From NCBI RefSeq assembly GCF_000006565.2, contig NC_031480.1, positions 512,144 through 576,143 of the forward strand: 64,000 nucleotides of DNA, in the 5' to 3' direction. Of the stretch, positions 36,601 to 49,700 are shown piece after piece. The notes under the pieces were generated by a model that saw only the letters and a list, made by a program, of their open reading frames with translations, searched no databases and was not told where the DNA came from. Positions within the stretch are counted from its first letter, which is position 1; each line of letters begins with the position of its first letter. This DNA is from Toxoplasma gondii ME49. Taxonomy: Eukaryota; Apicomplexa; Conoidasida; Eucoccidiorida; Sarcocystidae. The position numbers and the translations under genes were made by a program.

Positions 36601-39299
36601 TCAACTTGGCGCGACAGCTGCAGGACTCTCCTTTCCCCTCCACTCACCGCGTGTACAGACAGGGAGTGGTGGAGCGGCAGGCGGGCGGCGGCACGGGGGG
36701 GGCTTTCTCCGGTTTTCTGCAAAAATGGCGACATGGCTTTCTCGTCCTCACTTGGGATCGCTTTCTCCACATGTTCAGGCAGGAAGAAGACATCCAAGAA
36801 GCCAAGCCACCCTGCTGGAGCATCTGTCTGGCTAGAAGCGAGGTGAGGCAGAGCTGAAACTCCATGGCAACTCGTTTCAGGCCGAGGAAGCCGGCCGAAA
36901 AGAGGAGAGGGGGTCTCACAGCTGGAAACAGAGATCGCACGAGAAACTGTGGGTTCAAAGACAGAACGAGGCAGAAAGAGAGAGCGAGCGACGAGAACGA
37001 GGCGTTTCAGAGGCAGACAGACAAAGAGAGAAGGCGAAAGAGAAAGGGGTGTTTCCTGCGGTGTTCAAGGAGCTCGCAGCTCAGGCGTTGTGAGTGCATG
37101 AGCGCTCGTCTCAGCGCAGGAATCCGTTGAGTTGAAAATGTCTTTCCTCGTTCGAATGCCTCCGTTTCGCAGGTGCACAAATGCAAAACGCGCGACCAGA
37201 AAGAGGCCACAATTGAAATCCGAGTAAGACAGGGAAATAGAAAGATCACCCCAGTCTACACTGGTCGACCTATACAAAAAAGGCCGAGACATTTGCCGAT
37301 CGACGGCTGTCCTGAATCCCTATATATGTGTATATATTTCCATCGATTCAAGCACAGACGTAGACAGACCGATAAACGTTTATCACACGTTTATGTGTAC
37401 ATTTTCTCTACACCCAGAAGTACATAAGCAGCTGTAGAGAGCTCTAGAAAAGGAGAAACGGCGTCCCTTTTTGTCCTGGCGGCATGCACACATTTCCCTC
37501 ATCACCTGCGTAGACGCATGCAGTGCCTGTACATAGAGGCCGATTCTCGAACAGGAGCTTGGATGTGGACTGAAGCGCTCCCGTTTTTCACGACGTTTCT
37601 CACGACGTCTCGTGGAGCAGGCACCGCGTTTTCAAGACTACTACGCAGTGCCTGTCTCTCGGCCGTATTTCCGCTAAAAGATGGACTTGCCATGTCGGCT
37701 TTCTTTTCAGGAGAAACGAAGACGCTTCTTTTCGTCTCGTGTCTCTGGAGTCTTTCGGCCGCCGACGTCGCGCGAGTGCGACGAGTGGATGGCTGCACTT
37801 GAGGTGAGGCTACTACCTCGGCGTGATGTCTTTGTTTTCTCGCATTATTCCTTTCCATCTTTCTCGGACTTTCCCCTGCCAGCTCTCTTTTCTCTTTTTT
37901 CTCTTCTCTCTCCTTTCTTCTTCCCTCTCTTTCCTCTTCTTCTCTGCCGGGCGGGAGATTCCGTCGATTCCTTGTTCTCGCCTTCGGCGTCCGTCGAGTT
38001 CTCTTTCCTTCGTCTCATTGTCTGTGTGTTCTCGAACGTGAGCTGGGTAACCGCGTATGGAGTCAAAACGACTGAGAACCTCCAGTCCGGTGTCATTTAC
38101 ATTGGAGAACTACGGCTTTGAAGGGCTTTAACACCTAAGGCCTGAACAGTTTTACATGCTTTCTCCTGTTTGCTGTCAGACTGTGGCGAACGATTCGACA
38201 TTCTTCGAGGCAGCCGCTGTGCGCGCGACGACGTGGCGCCCCTCAGATCTCGAGTTGTCGAATCCCCAGCGGCGAGGTAACTTCAGTGTTGAAAAGCGTT
38301 CGTCTCTGAATTTTAAGCTTCTTGAAAGCCATGGCTGGTTGGGCGGAGGATACACTCGTTTCCCTCCTGTTGTCTTCCACTTTCTCTCTGCGCTCGTGTC
38401 AAATCCGTCTTTCTTGACTGTGTCTGTCACTGTGTCTTCGAAGCGTTTGTTTAAGATGCCAACTGTTTCCGTTGAGCCTCCACCCGCGTTGAGCTCGATC
38501 CTATATCGGTACTGGACAGCTTTCAGTCAAGCGCGATCCTTTTCTCGGTGGAGGAAACGACGCGGAAGCAAGAACGGAGGGGCGAAAGGGTGGTGGGCCT
38601 GCCGGTCCGTGTGTCGTGTCTGTTTTTCTTGGCGTTGCACGCGCTCCAGGAAACTTTGAATGTCGCTCTCGCATCATGCGCGCGGCCTCGTGCTTGTTTT
38701 TAGGTTCCAACGCCTCTGGAAGTCCGCGCTTCTGGGGCAACGGTTGCTTGATTTCTTCGCTCGCAGCTTTCCACGTGGACACACTATCGCCGGAGAGCAG
38801 CGCAACAGTCGACGAGTCTTCCGTCGGCGAGGCGTCGCGGTGTTCGTCACCGACTTGGCGAGTGCCGCCGCACTACCACGACGTCGCCATTTCGACTTTC
38901 TCAGCATGTCCTCTTTCTCGAGAGGCAGCAGACTCGGAAGGCGCGCAAGGACTCGGGAAGAGCGCGTTCTCGTCCTCTCTGCAGCTCTTTGAGCATCGCC
39001 GAAGAAGCTCGCTGTCCTCGACCTCGCCTTCCTCGCTGCGCAGCGGGCCTCGGGTCTCCCACTTGTTCGCAGACACGCACAGCGACCGGCTTTCTCAGGA
39101 AACAAGTGGAGAGTTCGACGGACCTCTGCGAAGCCCGGTGGGGTTCACTACGCTCTCCACCCTCCCGTCCTCAGGCAGGAAAGTCAACCCCTTCGGCGAC
39201 GACGGAGACCAGTCCCCCCGCGCACAGCCGACAGCCTGCAGTGCCGGCAACTTCGGTTTAGACGAAGAAGCCGGAATCTGGCTAGACAGCAACAGCTAG
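29538..39299 (+). CDS. F-BAR and PH domain protein with endocytic adaptor motifs
   Basis: Eleven exons: 29538-32507, 32854-32937, 33256-33399, 33816-33894, 34285-34392, 34779-35783, 36511-36842, 37173-37223, 37711-37803, 38180-38276, 38704-39299 (TAG). They total 5559 nt, 1852 aa, all in phase. The ATG at 29538 follows CCCC and is the first in frame. Order of parts: a disordered N-terminus with DPF at 101, 131 and 137 and an acidic WQGF at 333-336; an FCH/F-BAR start at about 475-555 ([19 protein letters not shown]); a long low-complexity insert; F-BAR helices at about 935-1130; a charged linker; a PH domain at about 1510-1622 ([24 protein letters not shown], conserved Trp1617 in CDEWMAAL); and a Ser-rich tail with NPFGDD at 1816. 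F-BAR domains bend membranes and PH domains bind phosphoinositides. DPF and WxxF peptides bind adaptor ears and NPF binds EH domains. A role in clathrin-type endocytosis is inferred. Confidence 0.8.
33638..33752. repeat. TA microsatellite in F-BAR gene intron 3
   Basis: TATATA tract at about 33648-33678 followed by imperfect TATACATATA units. It lies about 65 bp before the exon 4 acceptor. Confidence 0.9.
34450..34680. repeat. TA microsatellites in F-BAR gene intron 5
   Basis: Three or four TATATA tracts separated by short unique segments fill much of the intron between exons 5 and 6. Confidence 0.9.
36110..36425. repeat. TA microsatellites in F-BAR gene intron 6
   Basis: A pure TA tract at about 36112-36136 and a TATATGTATA tract at about 36340-36415 lie in the intron upstream of the first PH-domain exon. 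Confidence 0.9.
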
Positions 39300-42200
39300 A
39301 CACGTTCAGAGACACTTTGTGACCGCGTTTTCCACGGACTGGACCTGTCACTTGTCAGGAAACGTAGACGGCCTGACGAAACAACGTAGGGGGAGCGAGT
39401 TAGGCTGGAAGTGGAGAGGAAATTCAAGCGCCGACACACGCAGATCGATGCACACCGAGAGGAAGGGTAGATCTGCGGGCTGTGAGGCCGGGGCCGTCCC
39501 GCACTCAAAACTCTTTTTTGTCGTTGTGCTGTTGGCAAATGCCGCCTGGAAACCGGCGCGGCCTTTAGGCTCTAGACCTTTGTTTCGATGTGGACGAGTT
39601 TCCTGGAAGGCACCGACCGAACGGAATCCCCGCATAGAGCTAAAACCCCAGTGTAGACCACGGAAACTGAGATAGCTCCCAAATAGGTTTCATAGAGAGT
39701 GTCTGGTCGCCCCCACCTTTCTGTCGGGCACTCGACCAAGAGTGCCGAGGCGGCTCGAGCCGATGCGTGGATGCATCTTGTCAAGCCCCCATTTGAACTA
39801 CAGTGGACTCCGGAAAACCTGCATTTTGTGGGTTTTAGGATGGACGATATGCACATGCATGTCTGCCGAGATGTGCACGACTCCTGACCACAACGTGCGG
39901 CCACGGCGCGTTGCGTCCTTTTTCCAGGAAACGTATGCGTGTTTTCCGTTGGAAGCCGTCTAGTGCCCTTCCCGTTTGTTGAAATCCTGTTTCCATCGGC
40001 TGGTTTCCACGAAGAGCCTCTCCTAGCGCCCTCTCACCACCAACAGCCGAGATCCCGGTAGCTCATGTGCGCCGTGGGAACTGGGAAAACCGACTTTTTT
40101 CAGGGGCTATTGCATCGTTTCCCTCGTGCGGGAAAAGCGTAATTTGTGAAAGCCATTGTTTCTGCTCCGTTTGGGGAATAAAACGGTCTCGCACGCAACA
40201 GCTGTGCTGTCTTCGGTGGACGCGCTGGCAGTTGAGACCGCAGCGGCAGTGTACACACAGGAGAAAACGCAAGGCTGTGCCGAAGAAACAGCTGGGTCGG
40301 GAACTGACACGCGTCTTGCGCCGTGACTTCCGATGTCTTGGCTACAGCTCTTCATTTCCGTAAAGATGGAAAGGCCGCGCGGCAAACAGTGCCAAGCAGC
40401 CATCGATGGAAACAATGCTTTCCGTTCCATAGTGTAAAAACGGATATCCTAGCGTTCGAGAAGATGCGTTCTGCAGGTCACCTCCAAACCCACTTTGCCT
40501 ATATACCAGACGCCACGTGGCACCAGGCGGCAACCTTGGCGTCCTGCGGCCCCCGTTGTCTGACCGCCTCTCTAGGATTTTATTCCAAAAGAACACTTTA
40601 AAAGCGGAATTCTGCTGTGGTCGACACTCCTGATGCGCATATTACCACAGAAAGTCAGGAAAAGCTGGTACTTTCGGCACCTCGAGAAAAAAGCGGTTGG
40701 ACCAAACCAAGCAGCCTCGCGCTCATGCCCCTGTGTGCATCATTATGCTTCTGCAAGTGATAAGAAAGCCAAGGGTGCACATGGGGAGGGGGTCCTATAG
40801 CACTTCCAGGAGGCCGCGAAAGGAGGTTGTCCAGCGTAGAGGGCGTTCTCGCTTCGGTGAGCGATGCAGGACTCGGGAAGGTCCCCGCCGCAAACTGGTA
40901 CCCCAGGTGGCGCAAACCTGTGAATCACGTCTCATTTATGTGGGAGTTCTCGCCCGCAAATCCCATTTTCACTCTACCCAAGTGTGACGGTAAACATCTT
41001 CACAGTCGGCTCACAACTACTTGGAAACCTGAGAAATTGAGCAGGCGAAACACTAAGCGGCTTTCAGCGCGAAATCTTAGGACAACCAGGAAAAGTGAAG
41101 AGAGGGATAGGCATCCTCCGGCAGCGGCAGGATGATGAAACGCTCCTCTCTCTCTTCAATTCTTGCAATAAGTGTCTTCTTCTATGGTTTTTTCCCGCGA
41201 TTCATAGGCACCCGCGACACTTGCAGCTCAACGCCCTCATTCGTAGGGAAGGGAAGTCCGACGTCTTCAGGGAAGTCCACTGAGCGCAGAAGGAGTAAAA
41301 ACCCAGAGTCCAGTGTCTTTGTTTCTTCGATTTGAGTTATACCAATGTGGACACATGTACCCACCGAATATGAAGATAAGCTCCTCACTGCAATGGTACT
41401 TCCGAAAAGGAATCATAGTGGAATTTCCTACGAACGCCAGTTTCACGCGCTGATGACTTACAGCTGGAGAGCCAATCGCTTTCCCGACAAGCCGTTCTAG
41501 TCTTTGAGAACACACACTTCAACGAAAAGAATCGCTGTAAGGGCCCTCAACAGTTTCGCGACACACGAGCACGGCTTGTGTGGCTAGAAGCCACGGCTTC
41601 GAACGAAGGAAGCACGCATGCGCCGTCGACTGTGCGTTTTCTTTTCCAGGAAAACTGCAGAGAAACAATTGAATCCGAAGAGAAATCCGTTTTAACGGAA
41701 TCCGTGACTAGCCTCGAAGACTGGCGTTTTCCTGAAGTCTTCGGCGAAGCAAACTGTAAAACTTATGAGTAGGGTTACCCAAGCTTTTCGCCACCCTGGA
41801 TGTCCGCATCTCACCGTGTCTCCGGTTCCAAGTCCCTGTCTCCACTTCTCTTTCACCATTGTCTGTTTCCTTTCGTCTCGGCCTTTTCTCCTCATTTTTC
41901 TCTGTCGCACCGTGTGTCTTGCATTCCGTCCTTTCCTCTTGCTCCCCTTTTCCCTCCCGTTTTCTTCGCTTGCTTCACGCAGCTGCATGCATCACAAAGC
42001 AAAAGCCGCTTCTAAAAGTGTAAGACATTCGCCATCCGTGCGTTTCTCGGTCTCTGTTCACTGCAAAATGTGCCTCTTCGCCCCTTTCACGGATAGAGTC
42101 TCCCTCAAAACCTTCTTCGCTGTCCTGGACAAGTCACTTGAGGCCTCTCGGTCAAAAAGTCGAGCGTTCCGGTCCTTCGCTCCTGGTCTCCCCCGCGTAG

Positions 42201-42629
42201 CCGCGAACTGCACTGATCGAGACCGTAAACGTGAGGGATTTCAGGCTCCGACGACTTCACAACGGGTCCATTCCGGTTCTCCTCCACTCGAGCGCAGTAC
42301 GTGAACTCCTGCTGTCGCTCGGCGAGGAAGGGGGCAGGTCATGAAAAAGATCTCTCCGTGGAGCTCCCATAGAACGACATGTACGTCCTCTGAGCAGGTG
42401 CAGAGAACTGCAGATACTCCTGCCACGGAGAACAGCTTCCCCTTCCGACTCGCGATATCGGCGCCTCACCTGCTGGTACTCTTCGCGCCTGTCGGACTGT
42501 CAGCCCCTCCTTTCATACATGAGAAGCATCTGCTGTCCCTGGCTGCGTGGTTTGTCGCCGCGGCGCTGAACTCTCGCCGCTGATTCGGTTCACTCTACGC
42601 CGCCAACTGTCACGCCGAGTTCCGAGAAA
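39300..42629. other. 3.3 kb intergenic region between the F-BAR gene and GPATCH1
   Basis: Holds the 3' end of the F-BAR gene and the promoter and 5' UTR of the GPATCH1 homologue. No supported open frame, no microsatellite and no recognisable RNA gene. A TGCATGC motif lies near 41983, and another is at 42630-42636 across the GPATCH1 start codon. Confidence 0.5.
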
Positions 42630-43756
42630 ATGCATGCAGCCCCGGCTCTTTCGGCCGGCTCCGCGTTTCTCGGCACTCCGTTCTGTCCTGTCTCTCTGGA
42701 GGAGTTGTGCGAGACCGTTCGCGCTGAGAAAAACCTGAAGAGACACGAACAGCCTTCGCTGCCTGCGTTGCTCTCAGCATCAGCGAAGGCGTCGCGCCAG
42801 GAAGCCTCGAAACGCGTCGCTTCTGCGCGTCGCGCGAAACGGAGTGTCTCGGCAGACACCCGACAGCTAGCTGAGGACTCGAGGAAGTCCCGGCGAACGG
42901 AAGAAACGAAGGGCACGAGAAAAAATGGAGACCAGGAAGGACAACCTGCACCGAAGACGGCTTCTGAGCTCTCAACAGAGACAGCGGCGGACCAGAGAGA
43001 ACTCCAGGATGGTCAGAGACAACGTCGATTGTGGCTTTTGCAAGAGGGCGCCGTTCGAGCAGAACGACTTGCAAACGAGGCTCTCGTTGCAGCTCAAGGC
43101 GCGGAGACCAATGCCGAAATTGGAGCAGAGAACGCGGGGTTTCGTAATGCTGGGGAAACAGATCTTCGTCGAGCTGTCAAGGGCGCTCTAAACAGAGACC
43201 CGCATGCAGTCGGATCGGCAGAAGGTGAGACGCACACCGAGATAAAGGAACGACAGGGAAGAGGAAAAGCAGAAAGAGGAAGGGAAGAGGAGGGAAGCGG
43301 TCCACAAAGCAGAGAAAAAAGTGAGACAGAGAATCGCAGACAGAGAGAAGAGAGAACGAGGAAGAACAGAGGAAACCTCGGGTGATGAAAGGTAAGGGAG
43401 AAAGAGGAAAAGGGAGCACTGAGGAGCTGCAGTAGAAACATTAGGACTGCGTAACAGAGGCGAAAGGAAAGACAACGTGTGTCGAGGAGCACTGACGATT
43501 TTTCAAACTTGATTCTACTTTTCAAACTCGGCAAAGCTGGAATGAACTGCGTCCTGCGCCTCCGCGTCTTCTCCGCTGGCTTGCAGGCTGGACCCCTCAG
43601 TCGTTTTACTCTTCTCGTCAAGACAGAAGAATGGACAGGAAGGAACCAATCTTGCAAAGCCCAGAAGACTTCATGGATGAAGAGGATCTTCAAGTAACAT
43701 ACAGCCACACAGTAAGCAACACAAGCGAGAAGGTTCAAAAACGACAGCCATTTACG

Positions 43757-43795
<39 letters not shown>

Positions 43796-46700
43796 GGTGC
43801 GTGTATGCCTCGATATATATGTATATATATATATATATACATATATATGTGTATGTATCTAAATGTCGATGTATATTTATACAAATGGCTCAACGCACGA
43901 CCATTGTTGCATGAGTGAATGCTTTACCGATTCGATGTTTTTTACACATTTGCATGCACGCTGAAGATTGAGAGCGTGGGCACAAAGGTCCGTCCACCTT
44001 CGTCGTGTGTGTATGCCGCCGCGATGCTGTGTTGTGTATCTCCGTTTCCTTTTCTGTGGTTTCCTGTTCCGCTTTTCTCGACCTTTTTGCGGTCGATATG
44101 AGGCAAGTGTGTGTCTCTGCCTCGGCGGTTTGCTTTCGGGGAGTCTCTCTCGCCTCTTCCGCCGCCCTTTTTGAGTTTCCTCACGGCCTTCACCTCCTTC
44201 TGATGTATGCTTCTTCGGTCCTCTTTTCACCTTCCTTACCTGCCTGCGCCGTTGCTCTCTTTTCCCTGTCTCTCTGCTTCTTTCCACGCGTCTTCTCTGT
44301 GGTGCCTTGTCTCTCTTCCTCAGGAAGGAACGCGGCGTCGCTGGCCTTCTTCCTATCCTTCCACTCGTTCTCCCGAGCCGGTGAGCCGCGCCCTCCCCGC
44401 AAGACAACGAACAGAAGAGAGGGAAGAAGAGAGAGAAGAAGAGAGAGAAGAGGAAGAGAGAGAGGAAAAGATAGAAGGCCAGGACTCGAAGAAGGTTCGC
44501 TGGAGCGCGAGGAGCAGCGTCGTTTTTTCTAAAGGAAGGCGAGAAGTCTTCGACTGTGTTTGTAAGCCTATGGGGTGGTTGAAAAGTCGCTTCGTTTCGC
44601 AGCTCAAGCTTTTGCGAGAAGCGCTGGAGCGCGAGAAAGCGGAACTCGCACAGGAGTCGGAGACGCGTCTGGGGACACGAGGAGACAGCGAGAGCGCCGA
44701 CGGTCGAGGGGGGCGTGACGGCAAGGAAAAGGAAGGGCAGACGGCGCTTTTCAAGCGAACCACGAGGCCTCAGCTGCCGCAGCACTTGGAGGAACTTCGG
44801 CGTCTTCAAAAAGAGGTGGAATGCATGCGCGAGCAGCGGCTGGATGCCGGGGACCAGGGCAGGCAGCGGAAGAAGGGAGAGAGGCGAGGGGTCGGAGGAA
44901 CGGCTGAGGAGAGAGAAGAGGCAAGAGACGGAGCAAAGGGACAGAACGCGCGCGACGCGGGAACAGGGAGACGAAGCGGAGACCTGGAGGATGGCGAGAA
45001 GGGAGAGAGGGGAGCCCGCGGAGAGGACGAGGCAAAAGAGAGCGCAGGTGCAGTATACCAGGGCGCCAACGAGGGTACAAGGAAAAACAGAACCTTTGGG
45101 GGGGATTGGAAAGAAGATCGAGAAATCCTGGAAAAGCTGCTTCGCGCCCTTCTCACAGAGGAGGAACGGGAGAGCGAAAGAATCACAGAGCTACACAGAG
45201 AAGCTCAGGACATTCTGCTTACTGCTGCGGCGGGGAAGGACGCCTCAGACGAGTGGCTCAACATCTTCCATGCAGCCGACGAAGCCCCCAAGCCTAGTGA
45301 CGCGGCGTCTGTGAACGCGTGCATGCATTCATCCTGTCTTTCGTCTCTCGACGGCGAGAGGGCAATGCATGTCTCTGGAGGGGGTGCGCTGAAGAACGCA
45401 GCAAGAGACGTTTTTATAGTCGAAGACAGCGACGACGAAGATCGGCTTATATTCGAGGTCAACGCGTACCGCCCCGAGAATCGCTTTGCCGCCGTTGCTG
45501 GAGGCGAACCAGCCGGAAGCGGAGATCGGGGACAGGCAGGGGCAGGGGGACAGGAAGCTCTCTCTGACAACTCTGCGAATCTCGACATCGGTCAAGTTTT
45601 TTGTCTGGAGGAGAAGGAACAAACAGAAACGAGTGGATGGTAGGATACGAGCAAAGCGACCGCGAAAGCATCTCTTGTCTCGGCCACAAGTTAAACGAAA
45701 CTGAAGTCATCGTTTGTACGCTCTCGCCTCTTTCGCACTTCTGTCTATCCTCTTTGTGTATGCTATCTTTCTGCACCTCTCGACGTCCACCTATATCTCT
45801 CCCTGCATCTGTCTATCTCTTTAGTCTATCTAATCTGTCTATGCCTCTTTCCATCTGTCTATCCGGATCACGTATCGGTGTATAGGCATGTGCATGTCTT
45901 GCATCGATCGATGGATGATTTGTTACGGGGTGGGCACACCCCACATGTATCCGTCCTTTTGTCTGCTCCGCGTAAACTTTCAGACTCTCCAGGCGTACCC
46001 CTATGAACTCGAGTATCGACATCCGGTTTACATGCTGATCCTTCGTTTCTTCTTTTCTTCTTCTTTTCTTCCGTATGTCTGTAGGTGCGCTCCTTTCCTT
46101 TTCAGCAACTGGGCGTATGTTTCCCCACTTCCTTCTTCCCTTCGTTTCGCAGAAGTACTTGAGGTGCTCCTTTCTTTGTTGTCTTGTTCTCGAGTGACTC
46201 TGTGACCTTTCACCTCTTGCGTGAAAGCGTGTATGCGTGAGGCCCCCGTGTTCCATCGTCCTTCTTCCAGGGATGATCGCTTCCTGCTTCCCCAGGCCTC
46301 GAGTGCAAAGAGCGTCTCTTTCCTTGCTTCTTGTCTGCAGGTTCCCGCCGCCCGTGCCCCCGGCGTGGTTCGACGGCGTCTATCGGCCTCCTGTCGCCCC
46401 TGCTGCTGCTGCTGGTTCGTTTGTGCAGGCAGGCGTCGCGCGTCTTCTGCCTCGCCTGCGCGGGGATCTCCTCGGCGCTGGCGAAGGTCGGCGCGAAGAG
46501 GCCGGCGAAGGAGACAGTTTGAGGAGACAAGGGCGACCAGGCACCTGGGGAGAGACACGTGGTTGTGGCATTCTGGCGCGGGAGTCCTCTTCAGAACAAG
46601 CGGGTGGAGACGAAGCAGGCTCGGATTCGAACGAACGCTCAGAACTTCAGGAAAGAGAAATCCATCATCCTGAACAGGTTGTGCCCCAGAGGCAACACGC

Positions 46701-49700
46701 TCAGAGGCCTACGCCTTCAGCTGTCCCTTCTTTTCCTTCTGCTTCGACGTCTCGTCGTTTGCCTTTGTGGCAAGGTGTGTCTGAGGCGGACAGGAAAAAG
46801 ATTCTCTCTCATTTGTTTGGCGGTGAAGAGAACGGGCGAGAGCAGGGAGCAGAGGCGCGGAAAACGCTTTTTCCCTGGAGCAGAGAAAAACGCAAGTTGC
46901 CGCAATGGACGCGAGAAGGCGAGCTTTACCCACAAGCGGCCCACCTGGAGAGACACCAGAGGCAGCAACTGCAGCGACGGAAACAAGACGAGTTGGAGCA
47001 AAAGTGGCGAGCACTGCATGCGCAAATTCGAGACGTGCTGAAGGAAATCGAAGAAGCGATCAAGGCCCGGCCAGACAAACGCATTCGATGGGAGCTGTTT
47101 GTCGACAGAAGGGAGGTAAATTCCTATCGTCGCTACACTTGTATCATATCAATCTGTTAATCGATTCATTCATCTATATCTGTTGATTCCTGTCTAGCTG
47201 TATCCTTCGAGTATGTTTCTCCAGCGATATGTCTTCTCTATCGTTTTGTATCTATCCATGCTAGGGACGCAGGGGAGAGGAAGGGGATGTGGACTAGGGT
47301 AAACGAAGTTCAGTTGTAGATGCATGCCCAAGTGTCGCTACGCCCAAAGTGCGGCGAAAAGAAGGCAAGGCGAGGGCGCAACAGAAGATCTGTGGGTAAA
47401 GGATCGTTCCTTACTGAATCATGTTCTTCGAGAAACGAACAATGAGCCGACGTGGAGGCACTCGAAAAAAAGAATACAAGCACGGAAGCGAAGGACAAGC
47501 AAGGCGCTGAAAGTTTTGGTTGAGGATAGAGAAGAAGAAGAACAAGGAAAAGAACGCAGACGGTGACAAACACTGGAAAGAAGGGAAAGAGGATTACGAA
47601 GAGGACAGGGGAGGCTGAGAAAGAGCAGGCGATAGCGAGGAAAGACTGTACACAGTAGGAAATGATGCTCACGGTCAAACACGCAGTGGCGTTTCTTTTT
47701 GTGCGGTGTTGTGCATCTTCCTGATGCAGAAAGAGGAAGCAGAAGCGAAACCGAATCACGTCGAAACCTCTTTTAGCACCGACGCTCCCCCATCTCGCTC
47801 TCTTTCACCTTCTTCATCTTCCTCCTCGTCTTCTTCGTTGTCTTCTTCTCCGTCTTTTTCTTCTCCGTTGTCTCCTTCGTCGTCTTCTTCCTCTTCTTCC
47901 CTTCCTGTGTCTGGCGAAGGGGGTGGGTGTGCAGCTGACGCTGGGAAGGAGTTGGACGAGTTTCTTTCCTGGCATCGTCGTTTGTCTCAGCTTCGTGGGC
48001 AGCTGGCGGCGACGCGGAAAGAGGCAGCTGCATGCGCGGCGGAGGCCTGGCGCGAAGGCACCTTCGAGGTGCGACTGAGCGAAGCGTCGCCGCAGGGCGC
48101 CCCCGGTTCGCACGCAGGAGTAGGGGAGGCGGAGGACCTTTGCCGAAGGTCAGCGGAGACGACGCCTGGCGAGCAGGGGAACGGGTGTCGGAGTGGACAT
48201 CGCAGCGCGGCGGAGCAGGGAGAAGGCGAGACGAAAGTCAAGGGGAGAGCGCCTCGCGTAGTCCCCAGAGGAAAAAAGGCAGAAGCGGAGGAAGAAGAAC
48301 AGACCTTGAGTTTGGAATCCATGCTTCCGCTGCTCAGCTCGCGAAGGACGGCGGCGAACTGGGCTCCGAATCCGACTCTGTGCCGTCGACTGGGAATCCC
48401 AAATCCGTGGGCGAGGATGGTGAGATTTTTGTTGGGTGTTTTCACGAGTTGCAAGCCATGACCCAGTATGTTTCTCAGGGGTCGGCGAAACAGCCGTAAC
48501 ACACGGATAGTCACACGGATCGTCGAGGTATTACGTGACGCAGTTAAAGAGTCTGAGGTGACATACAACATCTGAAGGAACCCTCAGTTTTGGATGAAGT
48601 CGCTTTCGCCACACTCTGGTTTCCGTCGCGGGCTGCCCCTGCCTGGTGAGGAACTTGACAGGCATCAGTGGATTTACACAAGCTGCAAAAGGGCATCGCG
48701 ACTTGAGATGCGAAACGCCTTTCCGTCCTTGTTTGCCCGAGGTGTTTTCTCTTCGACAGACGCTTTGCTCTCCGAGTCTCTACGGGTATCAGGCTGCGGG
48801 ACGTGCTTCTCGAGTCCCGGGGAGTTTCCTGCTCCCTGCACCGCCGTCCTCTTGTTTCCGCGTTGGCGGTTGCATCTCGTTCACAGTCACCCGAGATAGA
48901 GGTGCCGCATGCTTGAGTTAATGTCCGGTTATGCAACGAGGCACTTGGCTTCGCGTCCCTGGCACTTGGCAGCCATGCGAGCGGCGAGAAGGGAAGTTCC
49001 AAGCGAAATGCTCCTTTCGCTGTGCCATCTCTGTGGGCTCTCTTCTCTGCGTGTGTCCCCAAAAGGGGCTCAGAGTGCCTCTTCTCACCGCTGGTCTGTT
49101 TTGTGTTTTTGTGGATTTGGCGAACACTGCTTGTGTGTTCCTTTTCAACATTTCCCGGATCCCATTGCACTTGCTTTGGGGGTGCGCCTGTATTGTTTTC
49201 AGCCTTTCTTCGACGATCGCAAGCCGACAAGTCTGCCCACATGCCACGAAAATCTCGTTTTCTGCGAGACCGAGAAAGACGCGGCAAACAGCGTTTCCCG
49301 TTCTGCGGCGGAGGACGATAAGTGCGAGCGCGAGGCGGGGAAGGTCCAGGACGCTGTGGGTTCGGCTCTCCAGCCACTCTCGATGTCCGTCGAAGCGGAA
49401 CTGACCACAGTCAAAACGCCTGCAGTGGCGTCGGGCTGTCCACGGACAAATCTGTTTATGGTACGGCCAGCGACAGCGAGTTGAGGAAGGGCACGGCGAG
49501 GCAGCTTGCTGAGTCGATTCTGACATCGAAAAGTGTAAACGCAAGAAACATAATCAAACGCGTGTTTGGAGACCGATAGAGAAGCGCTCTCGGTCGGCGT
49601 TTTAGCCCGGCTCGCGCGCCATGTAGGCATGCATGCAGTGGGTTTCGGGGGACGCGGTGAAACGTGCTCCATTTGTGGCTGTCTCTTCGTGAATTGGAGA

